Shown here: piece by piece, positions 1-7,678 of the stretch
Layout of the letters: every line of letters starts with the position of its first letter
Position numbering within the stretch: position 1 is the stretch's first letter
Notes under the pieces: generated by a model
Told to the model about the DNA's origin: nothing
The model's database searches: none
The model's input: the letters and a program-made list of their open reading frames with translations, nothing else
Origin: Streptomyces sp. TBY4
GTDB lineage: Bacteria > Actinomycetota > Actinomycetes > Streptomycetales > Streptomycetaceae
Reading direction: 5' to 3'
Assembly: GCF_024213195.1 (NCBI RefSeq)
Contig: NZ_JANAVF010000010.1
Location: 62,001 to 126,000, forward strand
DNA length: 64,000 nucleotides
Translations under genes and position numbers: made by a program

Positions 1-757
1 GGGCGGCGCAGAGGTTGGCGGAGGTGAGCTGGTCCAGGGTGGTGAGGCCGGGCTGGAAGGAGTTCCCGAAGGACTCCGTGCCGACGACCGTCAGGTGGAT
101 GAACCCGATGGGCAGCCGCCGCCCGTCCGGGGCGTCCACCCACTCGATGTGGTACGGGGGGAGCACGCTCTCCCCGGTCTCCGTGGCAACGGCGTTGGCG
201 CTGTACCAGCGGAACTCGGCGCCGTGGAAGGGGGCGCCCGTCGAGTCCGGGAACGAGTTGGTGAGACCCGCCCCGTCGTAGGGGAGCCCCTGCTCCATGT
301 GCCGGCGCAGGAAGCCGGGCGTGCGGTCGAACTCGTGGTTGCCGGCGGTCGCGAAGTCCAGGCCGAGCCGGTTCAGGGCCTCGACGGTCGGCTCGTCGGC
401 GAGGGTGAAGGCGGGGAACTCCCAGCCGGAGAGGAGGTCGCCCGGCGCGAAGAAGAAGGAGTTGGCCCGGCCGGCCCGCAGCCGGGCGAGATGGGTGGCC
501 ATGTAGGCGACCCCGCCGACCGCGTACGTACGGCCGCCCGCGCCGGTGATGACGGAGTCCCGGGCCGGGGCGGCGGAAAGGTAGCCGTGCAGGTCGGTGA
601 TGTGCAGCAGTTGCACGTCCACGTACCCGGCCGCGCTCGCGGCATCGCCCGCCGCGCCGGTGGCGGCCGCCGCGGTGCCGGTGAGCGCCTTGAGACCGAC
701 GGCCCCGGCGGCCCCCGCGGCCCGGGCCAGGAACCGGCGCCGGCCGAACTCCTCCAT
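1..757 (-). CDS. Secreted metallophosphatase / 5'-nucleotidase-like (partial)
   Basis: The gene begins at an ATG at 757 and runs off the left edge, leaving about 252 residues. The N-terminus reads EEFGRRRFLARAAGAAG, a twin-arginine signal followed by a hydrophobic Ala/Gly stretch, so export by the Tat route is likely. The calcineurin-like phosphoesterase metal motifs are present in order: LLHITDLHGY (D-x-H), a GDLLSG block, and GNHEFD. Family members hydrolyse phosphomonoesters or nucleotides outside the membrane with two metal ions. The C-terminal part, including any 5'-nucleotidase C domain, lies outside the window, so substrate cannot be told. Confidence 0.82.
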   Translation of the reverse strand, partial: MEEFGRRRFLARAAGAAGAVGLKALTGTAAAATGAAGDAASAAGYVDVQLLHITDLHGYLSAAPARDSVITGAGGRTYAVGGVAYMATHLARLRAGRANSFFFAPGDLLSGWEFPAFTLADEPTVEALNRLGLDFATAGNHEFDRTPGFLRRHMEQGLPYDGAGLTNSFPDSTGAPFHGAEFRWYSANAVATETGESVLPPYHIEWVDAPDGRRLPIGFIHLTVVGTESFGNSFQPGLTTLDQLTSANLCAA

Positions 758-891
758 CTGCGCCCCCGTTCCGCCGGCGGGCCAACTCCCGCACGCTCAG
801 CAGCAGTCTGTGCGCGCCCGGTGACCGTCCGTAGCGCGGCATTCGTCACCGCGGCGAAATTCCGGGGAACTTCACCCTGTCGGCGAAGGGT

Positions 892-916
892 CCCGCTCCG
901 TACGGCACGGAGCGGG
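892..916 (-). terminator. Hairpin terminator after the TetR gene
   Basis: Perfect 10-bp arms CCCGCTCCGT (892-901) and ACGGAGCGGG (907-916) around a 5-nt loop lie 17 bp beyond the stop of the TetR gene. There is no T tract, as is common in actinomycete terminators. Confidence 0.55.
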
Positions 917-932
917 GCGCGCGGCGGCGCGG

Positions 933-1619
933 TCACGGAGCGGCGTAGCGGGCCAGGAAGAGGTCGACTCCCGAGGTGACGACGCGGGTCAGCTCCGCCG
1001 GGTCGGGCGCGGTGCCGGGCGCGAAGGTGTGCACCAGCTGCGGGACGCCGACGGTGGCGGCGACGAGCTGGCGGACGGCGAGCTCGGGGTCCGGGACGCG
1101 GAGCCTTCCGCGGCGGCCCAGTTCGGTGACGGCCTCGACGAGGGGCCCGTCGTACAGGTCGTACGTGATCCCGTACCAGAGCCGGCCGATCTGGGGGAAA
1201 CGGTCGGCCTCCCCGATCACCAGGCGGCGCAGCCGCATGATGTCGGGGCGCAGCAGGAACGCGGACCGGTCGCCGGTGAGGCCGATCAGGGCGTCTCGGA
1301 GATCTACGGCCTCCACGAGGGCGGGGCCACCGGGTGGGAGGGCGCCGGGCCCGAGGCCGGCGCAGGCTTCGCGCACGCTGCCGCCGATGGCGGCGAGGAA
1401 CAGCCGCTCCTTGGTGCCGAAATGTTTGTAGACCGTCGCCTTGGAGACTCCCGAGCGGCTGGTGACCGCGTCCATGGAGGCGGCCGCGTACCCCTCGGCG
1501 AGGAACTCCGCGACGGCCGCCTCGAGGATTGCCCGGCGCTTGCGCAGGACGGAGCCGGAGGACGCGGGGACGACCGGGATGCCGTACTCGTCGGTGGCGT
1601 TCGCCGTCTCGGCTTCCAT
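933..1619 (-). CDS. TetR/AcrR-family transcriptional regulator
   Basis: This is a 228-residue repressor-type protein. After an unusual N-terminal extension of about 25 residues comes a TetR helix-turn-helix: RRAILEAAVAEFLAEGY, then SRSGVSKATVYKHFGTKERLF. The C-terminal ligand domain resembles the AefR-like type (DIMRLRRLVIGEADRFPQIGRLWY). Family members bind palindromic DNA as dimers and release it when a small ligand binds. The target is unknown; the downstream metallophosphatase and the upstream lipoprotein are on the same strand. An inverted repeat lies directly upstream at 1659-1705. Confidence 0.88.
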   Translation of the reverse strand: MEAETANATDEYGIPVVPASSGSVLRKRRAILEAAVAEFLAEGYAAASMDAVTSRSGVSKATVYKHFGTKERLFLAAIGGSVREACAGLGPGALPPGGPALVEAVDLRDALIGLTGDRSAFLLRPDIMRLRRLVIGEADRFPQIGRLWYGITYDLYDGPLVEAVTELGRRGRLRVPDPELAVRQLVAATVGVPQLVHTFAPGTAPDPAELTRVVTSGVDLFLARYAAP

Positions 1620-1658
1620 GGGGGAGTCCTTCGTACCCGTGGGGCTGCACGCGGGGGA

Positions 1659-1705
1659 GGTGCGTACCGGGCTCAGTGTATGAACCGCGCCGCCCGGTAC
1701 GCACC
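1659..1705. repeat. Long inverted repeat, GGTGCGTACCGGG arms
   Basis: Perfect 13-bp arms, GGTGCGTACCGGG at 1659-1671 and its complement at 1693-1705, are separated by 21 bp. It sits between the end of the lipoprotein gene and the start of the TetR gene, both read leftward. It could act as a terminator, as an operator for the TetR protein, or both. The same 13-mer recurs once more at 44956-44968 upstream of cebR. Confidence 0.6.
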
Positions 1706-1719
1706 GCGTGCGGCGCGCG

Positions 1720-2550
1720 TCAGCCCTGCGCGCCGCCGCCCTCCCTGACGGCCTCGGTGATGTCGGCCGTGTCGGCGGCCGGCGGGACCGCGATGTCCTT
1801 CGCGACGCCGAAGGACAGGAAGTCGATGTGGACGGTGACGTTCCCGAAGACCTGGTTCAGCCGCGAGGGCATGCCCTTGTCGTCGACCCACACGTCCGAG
1901 ACGAGCTCGGTCGCACCGCCCCCGTCCGCCGTGCCGAACACCGCCTTGGCGTCGCCCATCTTCTCCGCCGGGACCGTGGCCCGGTAGTGCACGGAGCTCT
2001 TCCCGTTGACGTCCTCCCGGCCGACCTCGGTGACGTTGCCGGCCCACTTCAGCGACTTCAGCCCGATCGTCGGGTCGTTGTTGCCCGCGCTCATCGCGGC
2101 GGCGCCCTGCTCGCCGAGCACGGCCGAGGCCTCGATCTTCAGCCAGGTCTTGCCCGCGAAGGGGCCGCTGGTCGCCGGATCGATGCCGTAGTAGTACGCG
2201 CCCTGGACGAGCCGGTACGTGACCGTGCCATCGGCGACCAGGTCCTGCATCTCGAGGTCCGCGGCCGGCATCTCGGCTTCCATCGCGAGGCCGTTGCCCC
2301 AGGAGTAGGTGCCGTTCACCTGGACCGGTTTTCCGCCCGTGCCGGGCATCGTCACGCTCATCTCGACCTCGGCCGAGCCCGCCTTGGAGGCCTCGTCGGA
2401 GGCCTTCGTGAGCTTCGCGACCAGGGCCTCCGCCGAGTCCGCCGCCTTCTCGCCCACGGAGGCGCCGGCGGTACACCCGCTCAGGCCCGCCGTCACGATC
2501 ACGGCCGCCGCGATGCTCGCCCCGACCGTCCCTACTGTCCCTGCCTTCAT
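1720..2550 (-). CDS. LppX/LprG-like lipoprotein
   Basis: A 276-residue lipoprotein. The ATG at 2550 is preceded by a purine-rich GGGGTGGGGAA stretch and is followed directly by a signal peptide with lipobox LSGC (lipidated Cys about residue 26), which supports this start over in-frame codons further upstream. The mature part has the features of the actinobacterial LppX_LprAFG family: 'VEMSVTMPG', 'VNGTYSW', and a late 'SDVWVDDKGMPSRL' segment. That family folds as a half-barrel that carries lipids or glycolipids between membrane and envelope. Assignment to the family is from sequence feel and is not checked by search. Confidence 0.75.
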   Translation of the reverse strand: MKAGTVGTVGASIAAAVIVTAGLSGCTAGASVGEKAADSAEALVAKLTKASDEASKAGSAEVEMSVTMPGTGGKPVQVNGTYSWGNGLAMEAEMPAADLEMQDLVADGTVTYRLVQGAYYYGIDPATSGPFAGKTWLKIEASAVLGEQGAAAMSAGNNDPTIGLKSLKWAGNVTEVGREDVNGKSSVHYRATVPAEKMGDAKAVFGTADGGGATELVSDVWVDDKGMPSRLNQVFGNVTVHIDFLSFGVAKDIAVPPAADTADITEAVREGGGAQG

Positions 2551-2674
2551 TTCCCCACCCCTTGGTCCCTCGGTTCCTTGGTCGGTTGCGCCGGTCCCAG
2601 TCCCCCCGGACGGGACCCGAGGCCGGCGGAAATGTGCGGGCACACGTCCGAACGGCCTGTATATCCTGCCCGGC

Positions 2675-3166
2675 ATGCTGCGAGTCGAACGCCTGCGGGC
2701 CGATCACGAGGAAGCCCTGCTGGCCTTCGAGCGGGACAACCGGGCCTACTTCGCCCGCTCCGTACCGGACCGCGGTGACGCCTACTTCGCGGAGTTCGCC
2801 GCCCGGCACCGCGCGCTGCTCGCCGAACAGGACACGGGCGCGTGCCGGTTCCACGTGGTGCTGGACACCGCCGGGGAGCTGATCGGACGCGTCAACCTCG
2901 TGGACCTGGCGGACGGTGCGGCCGACCTCGGCTACCGGATCGGCGAACGGGCGGCGGGCCGCGGCGCGGCCACCGCCGCCGTCCGGGAGATCTGCCGACT
3001 CGCCGCCACGGAGTACGGCCTCGAGGCCCTGACCGCCTCCGCGGCCGTGGCCAACCCGGCATCGGCGGCAGTCCTGCGCCGAACCGGATTCACAGTGACG
3101 GGCGAGACCCTCCTGGACGGCCACCCCGCCCTGACGTACCACCGATCCCTCACCCCCGACGCCTGA
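2675..3166 (+). CDS. GNAT-family N-acetyltransferase
   Basis: A 163-residue cytoplasmic acetyltransferase resembling the RimJ/RimL branch: LRVERLRADHEEALLAFERDN at the N-terminus, GYRIGERAAGRGAATAAV as the acetyl-CoA pyrophosphate loop (motif A), and ASAAVANPASAAVLRRTGF as motif B. It transfers an acetyl group from acetyl-CoA to an amine; the acceptor cannot be told. It is divergent from the lipoprotein gene. A TATATC at 2660-2665 lies so close to the ATG that the transcript may be nearly leaderless. Confidence 0.85.
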   Translation: MLRVERLRADHEEALLAFERDNRAYFARSVPDRGDAYFAEFAARHRALLAEQDTGACRFHVVLDTAGELIGRVNLVDLADGAADLGYRIGERAAGRGAATAAVREICRLAATEYGLEALTASAAVANPASAAVLRRTGFTVTGETLLDGHPALTYHRSLTPDA

Positions 3167-3675
3167 CCCCGCCCGCCTCCCGGCCCCGGGGCTGGTGCGT
3201 ACGGGTGACGGTCCGACAGAGGCTGATCACCCCATCGGGGTCCTCGGCGCGCGCGCACGGCATTGATCACCGAGTGTGTTGATCACCGGCAGCGCGCGCT
3301 GCCCGTCGGCCCCCGCACTGAGGAGTCCCCGTCCCCATGGCTGTCGCCGCCGCAGTCCCCGCAGTCCGCGTAGTCCGCGCCGCCCTCGGCGCGCTGATAG
3401 GTCGTGGGCTCGCGGCCGGACCGGTGGCCTGCCTAATCCTGGTAGGTCGGTAGGTCGGTAGGTCGGTAGGTCGGTCTGCCGGGCCTGCTGCGCGGCCCCC
3501 CGCACGGCCGCGCCCGGCGGCATCCGCCGGACGACGTCGGGCCGGCCCTCCGGCCCGATCACGCCCACGCCCGCGAACACGCGGGCCACGCACGGCGTAG
3601 TGACCGCGCAGGGCCACGGCCACCCGAGGCACCCGTCAGCGCACCCCCTCCCTTCCCCCCACGTAAGGGTTCCCC
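3167..3675. other. 509-bp gene-free region upstream of the copper oxidase
   Basis: No convincing gene is seen. Three copies of TGATCAC occur at 3224-3230, 3264-3270 and 3280-3286; the last two lie within a TTGATCACCG direct repeat 16 bp apart (3263-3272, 3279-3288) and could be an operator. A 38-codon frame from the ATG at 3337 encodes a hydrophobic Ala/Val/Leu peptide but stops inside the 8-bp tandem repeat at 3441. This is probably the promoter region of the galactose-oxidase-like gene at 3676. Confidence 0.5.
3441..3476. repeat. 8-bp tandem repeat GGTAGGTC x 4.5
   Basis: Four exact copies of GGTAGGTC plus GGTC run from 3441 to 3476. The unit length is not a multiple of three, and a TAG arises in every plus-strand frame once three copies are present. 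It lies about 200 bp upstream of the secreted copper oxidase gene. Confidence 0.9.
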
Positions 3676-5553
3676 ATGTCCCGTCCCGGAGTCGCCCGCG
3701 CCCTGGTCGCCGGCACCCTGCTCGGTCTGCTCCCCGCGGGCCCCGCGGCCGCGCACGAAGCCCCGTACGATCCGGGTGCCGTCCGCCCGGCAGCGCCGTA
3801 CGCCGCCCCCGAGCGCGTGCGCCGCGAGATCCGCGCGGACGAGCGGCGCACCCTCGGTGAGGACCACGCCGAGGAGCACGCCCGGACCCGCCTCGCGCTG
3901 CGGGACGCCGCCGACTACCCCGACACCACCCGGCGCGCCCGCCTGAAGGCCCTCACCGAGTCGCAGGCCGAGGCCAATGCCGGTCTGGCGCCCGAGAAGT
4001 ACGGCGTGTTCAGGGAGTACTTCGACTCCCCGGACTTCGCCGCCCACATCGCGCTGTTGCCCACCGGCAAGGTGCTGCTCTTCTCCTTCGAGCGGATCGA
4101 GACCAACCCCACCAAGGAGCCCGCCCCCACCAACATCATCGGCGCCACGAACGCCGGCCGCGCCTTCCTCTGGGACCCGGCCAAGGGCACCGGCGCGGAG
4201 GCGTTCACGAAGGTCACTCCGCCGGTGGTGGACATGCCGGACGGCACCGGCTCCCCGCGCCCCGCGCCGTTCTTCTGCTCCGGGCACTCCTTCCTGCCCA
4301 ACGGCATGCTGGGGGTCTTCGGCGGCAACCTCGGCTCCAACGGAGGCAGCGGCGCCAAGCTCTCGCTGGTCTTCGACCCGTGGACGGAGACCTGGAGCCG
4401 CAACCAGGACATGGCCACCGGGCGCTGGTACCCCTCCGTGGTGACCGCCGCGGACGGCCGCCAGCTCATCATGTCCGGCCAGTCCGAGCTGGGCTGGGGC
4501 ACCCCGACCCCGCTCGTGGAGCGCTTCCCCGCCCTCGGCCACCCGGTGCCCCGGGAGAAGGAGGACGTCCCGCGCGACGTCCCGGTCGGCGGGTTCAGGG
4601 CGAAGGCCCCCTTCACCCGCGACTACCCCCACCTCTTCTCGCTCCGCGACGGCCTGGTCTACGGGCTCGGCCGGGTCCACAGCGAACAGTGGGCCTTCGA
4701 CCCCGCCGCCGAGTCCCGCACCGATCTGCCGCCCCGGCCCGACGGCAGTTCCCGGACGTACGGGGGAGCCGTGCCGCTGCCCGGCGGGTACGAGGGTCCC
4801 AAGGCGGCCCTGATCATCGGCGGGGACCGCACCGACCCGAACACCTACAAGCTGTCCGGGGACCGCTGGACCGTCGACAAGCCCCGGGCCTTCGGCCGCA
4901 CCCAGGACAACACGCTGCTGATGCCGGACGGGACGCTGCTGACGGCGAGCGGCGGATTCGACATCCGCGACTACGGCAACGGGGTCCTGAACCCCAACGC
5001 CGACCTCAAGTACCGCCAGTTCGAGATGCGCGACCGGCACGGCAACTGGAAGCTCGGCCCCGCCCAGCGGCTTCCCCGCGGCTACCACTCCAACGCCCTC
5101 GTCCTGCCCGACGGCCGGGTCGTGGTCACCGGTGACGAGCTCCAGCAGCTCGCCAACGACGCCGACATCACGGACGGGATGAACGGCACCATCGAGATCT
5201 ACGAGCCCTCCTACCTCCACCAGGGAGCCCGGCCCGCACTCGACGGCGCGCCCGCCGGCCCGGTCGGGTACGACACCCGCTTCGAGGTGACCACGAGCAC
5301 CCCCGGCCAGGTCGAACGGGCCGTCCTGCTGGCACCCACCACCGCCACGCACGCGGTCAACACCAGCCAGCGGCACGTGGAACTGCGGATCAAGCGGCGT
5401 GCGGGCGACACCCTCACCCTGCAGGCCCCGCCGAACGCGGCCGCCGCGCCGTCCGGCTACTACATGCTCTTCCTCCTCGACGCCGGGGGAGTGCCCAGCG
5501 TCGCCCGGTGGATCAAGCTCGACTCCGGAGCACCCGCAGCGGCGCAGCGCTGA
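3676..5553 (+). CDS. Secreted galactose-oxidase-like radical copper oxidase
   Basis: A 625-residue secreted protein with a Sec-type signal (ALVAGTLLGLLPAGPAAA, cut near residue 26). A kelch beta-propeller follows, then a C-terminal DUF1929-type domain. All five copper/cofactor positions of galactose oxidase can be matched: Cys201 (FFCSGHS) and Tyr252 (GRWYPS) for the thioether-linked cofactor, Tyr470 and His471 (RGYHSNA), and His559 (ATHAVNT). Such enzymes oxidise primary alcohols or sugars to aldehydes and make hydrogen peroxide. The substrate is unknown. It differs from the morphogenesis oxidase GlxA in context: no cellulose-synthase-like gene is adjacent. AAGGG precedes the ATG, and a DyP peroxidase follows 106 bp later. 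Confidence 0.88.
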   Translation: MSRPGVARALVAGTLLGLLPAGPAAAHEAPYDPGAVRPAAPYAAPERVRREIRADERRTLGEDHAEEHARTRLALRDAADYPDTTRRARLKALTESQAEANAGLAPEKYGVFREYFDSPDFAAHIALLPTGKVLLFSFERIETNPTKEPAPTNIIGATNAGRAFLWDPAKGTGAEAFTKVTPPVVDMPDGTGSPRPAPFFCSGHSFLPNGMLGVFGGNLGSNGGSGAKLSLVFDPWTETWSRNQDMATGRWYPSVVTAADGRQLIMSGQSELGWGTPTPLVERFPALGHPVPREKEDVPRDVPVGGFRAKAPFTRDYPHLFSLRDGLVYGLGRVHSEQWAFDPAAESRTDLPPRPDGSSRTYGGAVPLPGGYEGPKAALIIGGDRTDPNTYKLSGDRWTVDKPRAFGRTQDNTLLMPDGTLLTASGGFDIRDYGNGVLNPNADLKYRQFEMRDRHGNWKLGPAQRLPRGYHSNALVLPDGRVVVTGDELQQLANDADITDGMNGTIEIYEPSYLHQGARPALDGAPAGPVGYDTRFEVTTSTPGQVERAVLLAPTTATHAVNTSQRHVELRIKRRAGDTLTLQAPPNAAAAPSGYYMLFLLDAGGVPSVARWIKLDSGAPAAAQR

Positions 5554-5659
5554 ACGCGGCCGCCTTCGCTGGTTCCCACATACCCCCCGCGGTGCGCCGT
5601 TCGCGGCCCCGTTGAGCGTTCCCCCGTTCCCCCGTCCCTCTGTCGCTTGGAGCAAGCCG

Positions 5660-7669
5660 ATGGCCCTCGCCCCGTCGCCGCCCCCGGGCTGCCCCCACAC
5701 CGGACCCGCCCGCAGGACCGTGGTCCAGGCCGCGGCCCTCGCCGCCGCCGGTCTCACCGCGGGCCTCGCGCCCACCGCTTGGGCCGCCCAGGCCCCGGCC
5801 CGCCCGGCGGCGGCGGGCCCGGGCACGGAGCCCGCACGGACGGACACCGCCCCCGCACCCCTCCCGCTGCGCACCGACCCGCACTCCCAGGGCGATGTCC
5901 TCGCCGGGTTCCGCAAGGACCACGCCTGCTTCCTGTTCCTCCACTTCACCGACGCCGCGAAGGCCCGGCGCTGGCTGACCCGCCTGCTGCCCTCGGTCTC
6001 CACCACCGAGGAAGTGGCCCGCTTCAACCGGGCCTTCAGCAGGGCCCGCCGGCGCAGTGGCGGCATCGACCCCGACTCCATGGCCACCCTGTGGACCGGC
6101 ATCGGCCTGACCCATCCGGGGCTGCGCCTGCTGGCGGGCAAGGAGCCCTTCCCCGCCGCCCCGCCCGGCTCCAGCGCCGAGGCCTTCAGCCAGGGCTGCG
6201 CCGCCCGCGCGCAGCAGCTCGGCGACACCGGCACCAGCGCCCCGCAGTCCTGGCTGTTCGGCGCCGAGGAGCCCGGCCGCGCGGTGCACGTGGTCCTCAC
6301 GCTCGCCGCCGACCAGCCCGAACGCCTCGCCACCGCCGTCGCCGAACACCGCGCGGGTGCGGCCGCGGACGGCGCGACGGTCCTGTTCCAGCAGGACGGA
6401 GCCACCCTCCCCGGTGAACTGCGCGGGCACGAGCACTTCGGCTTCCTCGACTGCATCAGCCAGCCCGGCGTACGGGGCTTCGACGAGCCCGACCCGGCCG
6501 ACCCCGGCGGCGTGCTCGGCAAGCCCGGAACCCGGCTGATCCCCGCGGGCGAGTTCGTCGTCGGCCTGGAGCGCGTGGGCAAGCGCCCCACGGGCCTGCC
6601 CGCCTGGGCCACCGGCGGCGCCTTCCAGGTGGTGCGCCGCCTCGCGCAGGACGTGCCCGGCTGGTGGACCCAGGTCGCCCTGCGCCTCGCCGAGCTGCAG
6701 CGCGCCGGCGCGGCGCCCGCCGACGCCGGCCGGGAGTGGCTCGGAGCCCGGCTGATGGGCCGCTGGCCGGGCGGCATGCCGGTCTCCCTGTGCCCCGCGG
6801 CGGAGCAACTGCCGGTGCCGGGCCGGCATCCCGACGCCGGACTCGACTACAGCCAGGACCCGCAGGGCTGGGAGATGCCGCTGTTCGCGCACATCCGCAA
6901 GGGGAACCCGCGCGACGGCCTCGTCCTCACCCCGGGCCGTCCCCCCGTGGCCCAGGCGGAGCTCGACGCGCGGCGCCTGATGCGGCGCGGAATCCCGTAC
7001 GGCTCCGTCTACCAGCCCGAACTGGGGGAGGAGCACGGTCCGCAGGCCCCCCGCGGGCTGGTCTTCGTATGCCACCAGTCGGACCTGGTGGGGCAGTTCG
7101 AGCTGGTGATGCGCAAGTGGGTGAACGACCCCGAGTTCCCGGCCGGCCGCACCCCGCGCACCGGCTGCGACCCGGTCATCGGCCCCGATTCGCCCATCGC
7201 CTTCGAAACCCCCTCGGCGGACGGCACCGGCAGCCGGGCCAACACCCTCCACTTCGGCCGCTTCGTCCGCACCGAGGGATCGGTCTACGCCTTCAGCCCC
7301 TCCCTCCCCGTCCTGCGCGCCCTGGCCAAGGGCGAACTCGACGTCTCCATCGAGTTCCACACCGGCTCCGTGCTGCGCCCCGGTGACGTCCTCGACGCGG
7401 GGAAGGCCCGGCTCACCCTCGAAGCCTCGGGCGACCTCGCCCTGCTCGACGTCGGGGGCACCCGTACCTGGCGCACGTACACGGCCGGCGTCGGCCACGA
7501 CGCCGTGCTCACCCAGGACGGCGAACTGGTCGTGCGCGACGCCGACGGCTCCACGGTCTGGTCCAGCGGAACCGGCCGCCACCCTGGCGCGCGCCTGCTC
7601 CTGCGTCCCTCCGGAGAGCTGGTGATCCTGGCCGGGACCCGGGTGCTGTGGAAGGCGTCCGCCTCGTAG
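5660..7669 (+). CDS. Tat-exported DyP-type peroxidase with C-terminal lectin-like domain
   Basis: This 669-residue protein starts at an ATG preceded by GGAG. The N-terminus has a twin-arginine signal (PARRTVVQAAALAAAG, about residues 16-42), fitting export of a haem-loaded enzyme. The DyP domain (about 75-560) shows the catalytic loop GFLDC at 261-265, the proximal haem His411 in HIRKGNPR, and RRGIPYG near 442-448. The usual GxxDG loop ends in Cys here. The last 100 residues carry three degenerate bulb-lectin repeats (LTLEASGDLALLD, LTQDGELVVRDADG, LLRPSGELVILAG). DyPs oxidise dyes and phenolics with hydrogen peroxide; the upstream copper oxidase could supply it. The lectin-like tail suggests glycan targeting. 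Confidence 0.87.
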   Translation: MALAPSPPPGCPHTGPARRTVVQAAALAAAGLTAGLAPTAWAAQAPARPAAAGPGTEPARTDTAPAPLPLRTDPHSQGDVLAGFRKDHACFLFLHFTDAAKARRWLTRLLPSVSTTEEVARFNRAFSRARRRSGGIDPDSMATLWTGIGLTHPGLRLLAGKEPFPAAPPGSSAEAFSQGCAARAQQLGDTGTSAPQSWLFGAEEPGRAVHVVLTLAADQPERLATAVAEHRAGAAADGATVLFQQDGATLPGELRGHEHFGFLDCISQPGVRGFDEPDPADPGGVLGKPGTRLIPAGEFVVGLERVGKRPTGLPAWATGGAFQVVRRLAQDVPGWWTQVALRLAELQRAGAAPADAGREWLGARLMGRWPGGMPVSLCPAAEQLPVPGRHPDAGLDYSQDPQGWEMPLFAHIRKGNPRDGLVLTPGRPPVAQAELDARRLMRRGIPYGSVYQPELGEEHGPQAPRGLVFVCHQSDLVGQFELVMRKWVNDPEFPAGRTPRTGCDPVIGPDSPIAFETPSADGTGSRANTLHFGRFVRTEGSVYAFSPSLPVLRALAKGELDVSIEFHTGSVLRPGDVLDAGKARLTLEASGDLALLDVGGTRTWRTYTAGVGHDAVLTQDGELVVRDADGSTVWSSGTGRHPGARLLLRPSGELVILAGTRVLWKASAS

Positions 7670-7678
7670 GGTGACCGC

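Noticed and set aside
3337..3453. 38-codon hydrophobic frame before the copper oxidase
   Set aside because: It has a weak ribosome site 13 nt away, stops inside a tandem repeat, and matches nothing recognisable. It is mentioned only as part of the intergenic region.
3441..3476. Phase-variable gene switched by the 8-bp repeat
   Set aside because: With three or more copies every plus-strand frame meets TAG within the repeat, so copy changes cannot restore an open frame through it.
3676..5553. Naming this gene glxA
   Set aside because: Cofactor residues fit the wider radical copper oxidase family, but the cellulose-synthase-like and glucanase genes that flank glxA in Streptomyces are absent and overall similarity could not be checked.
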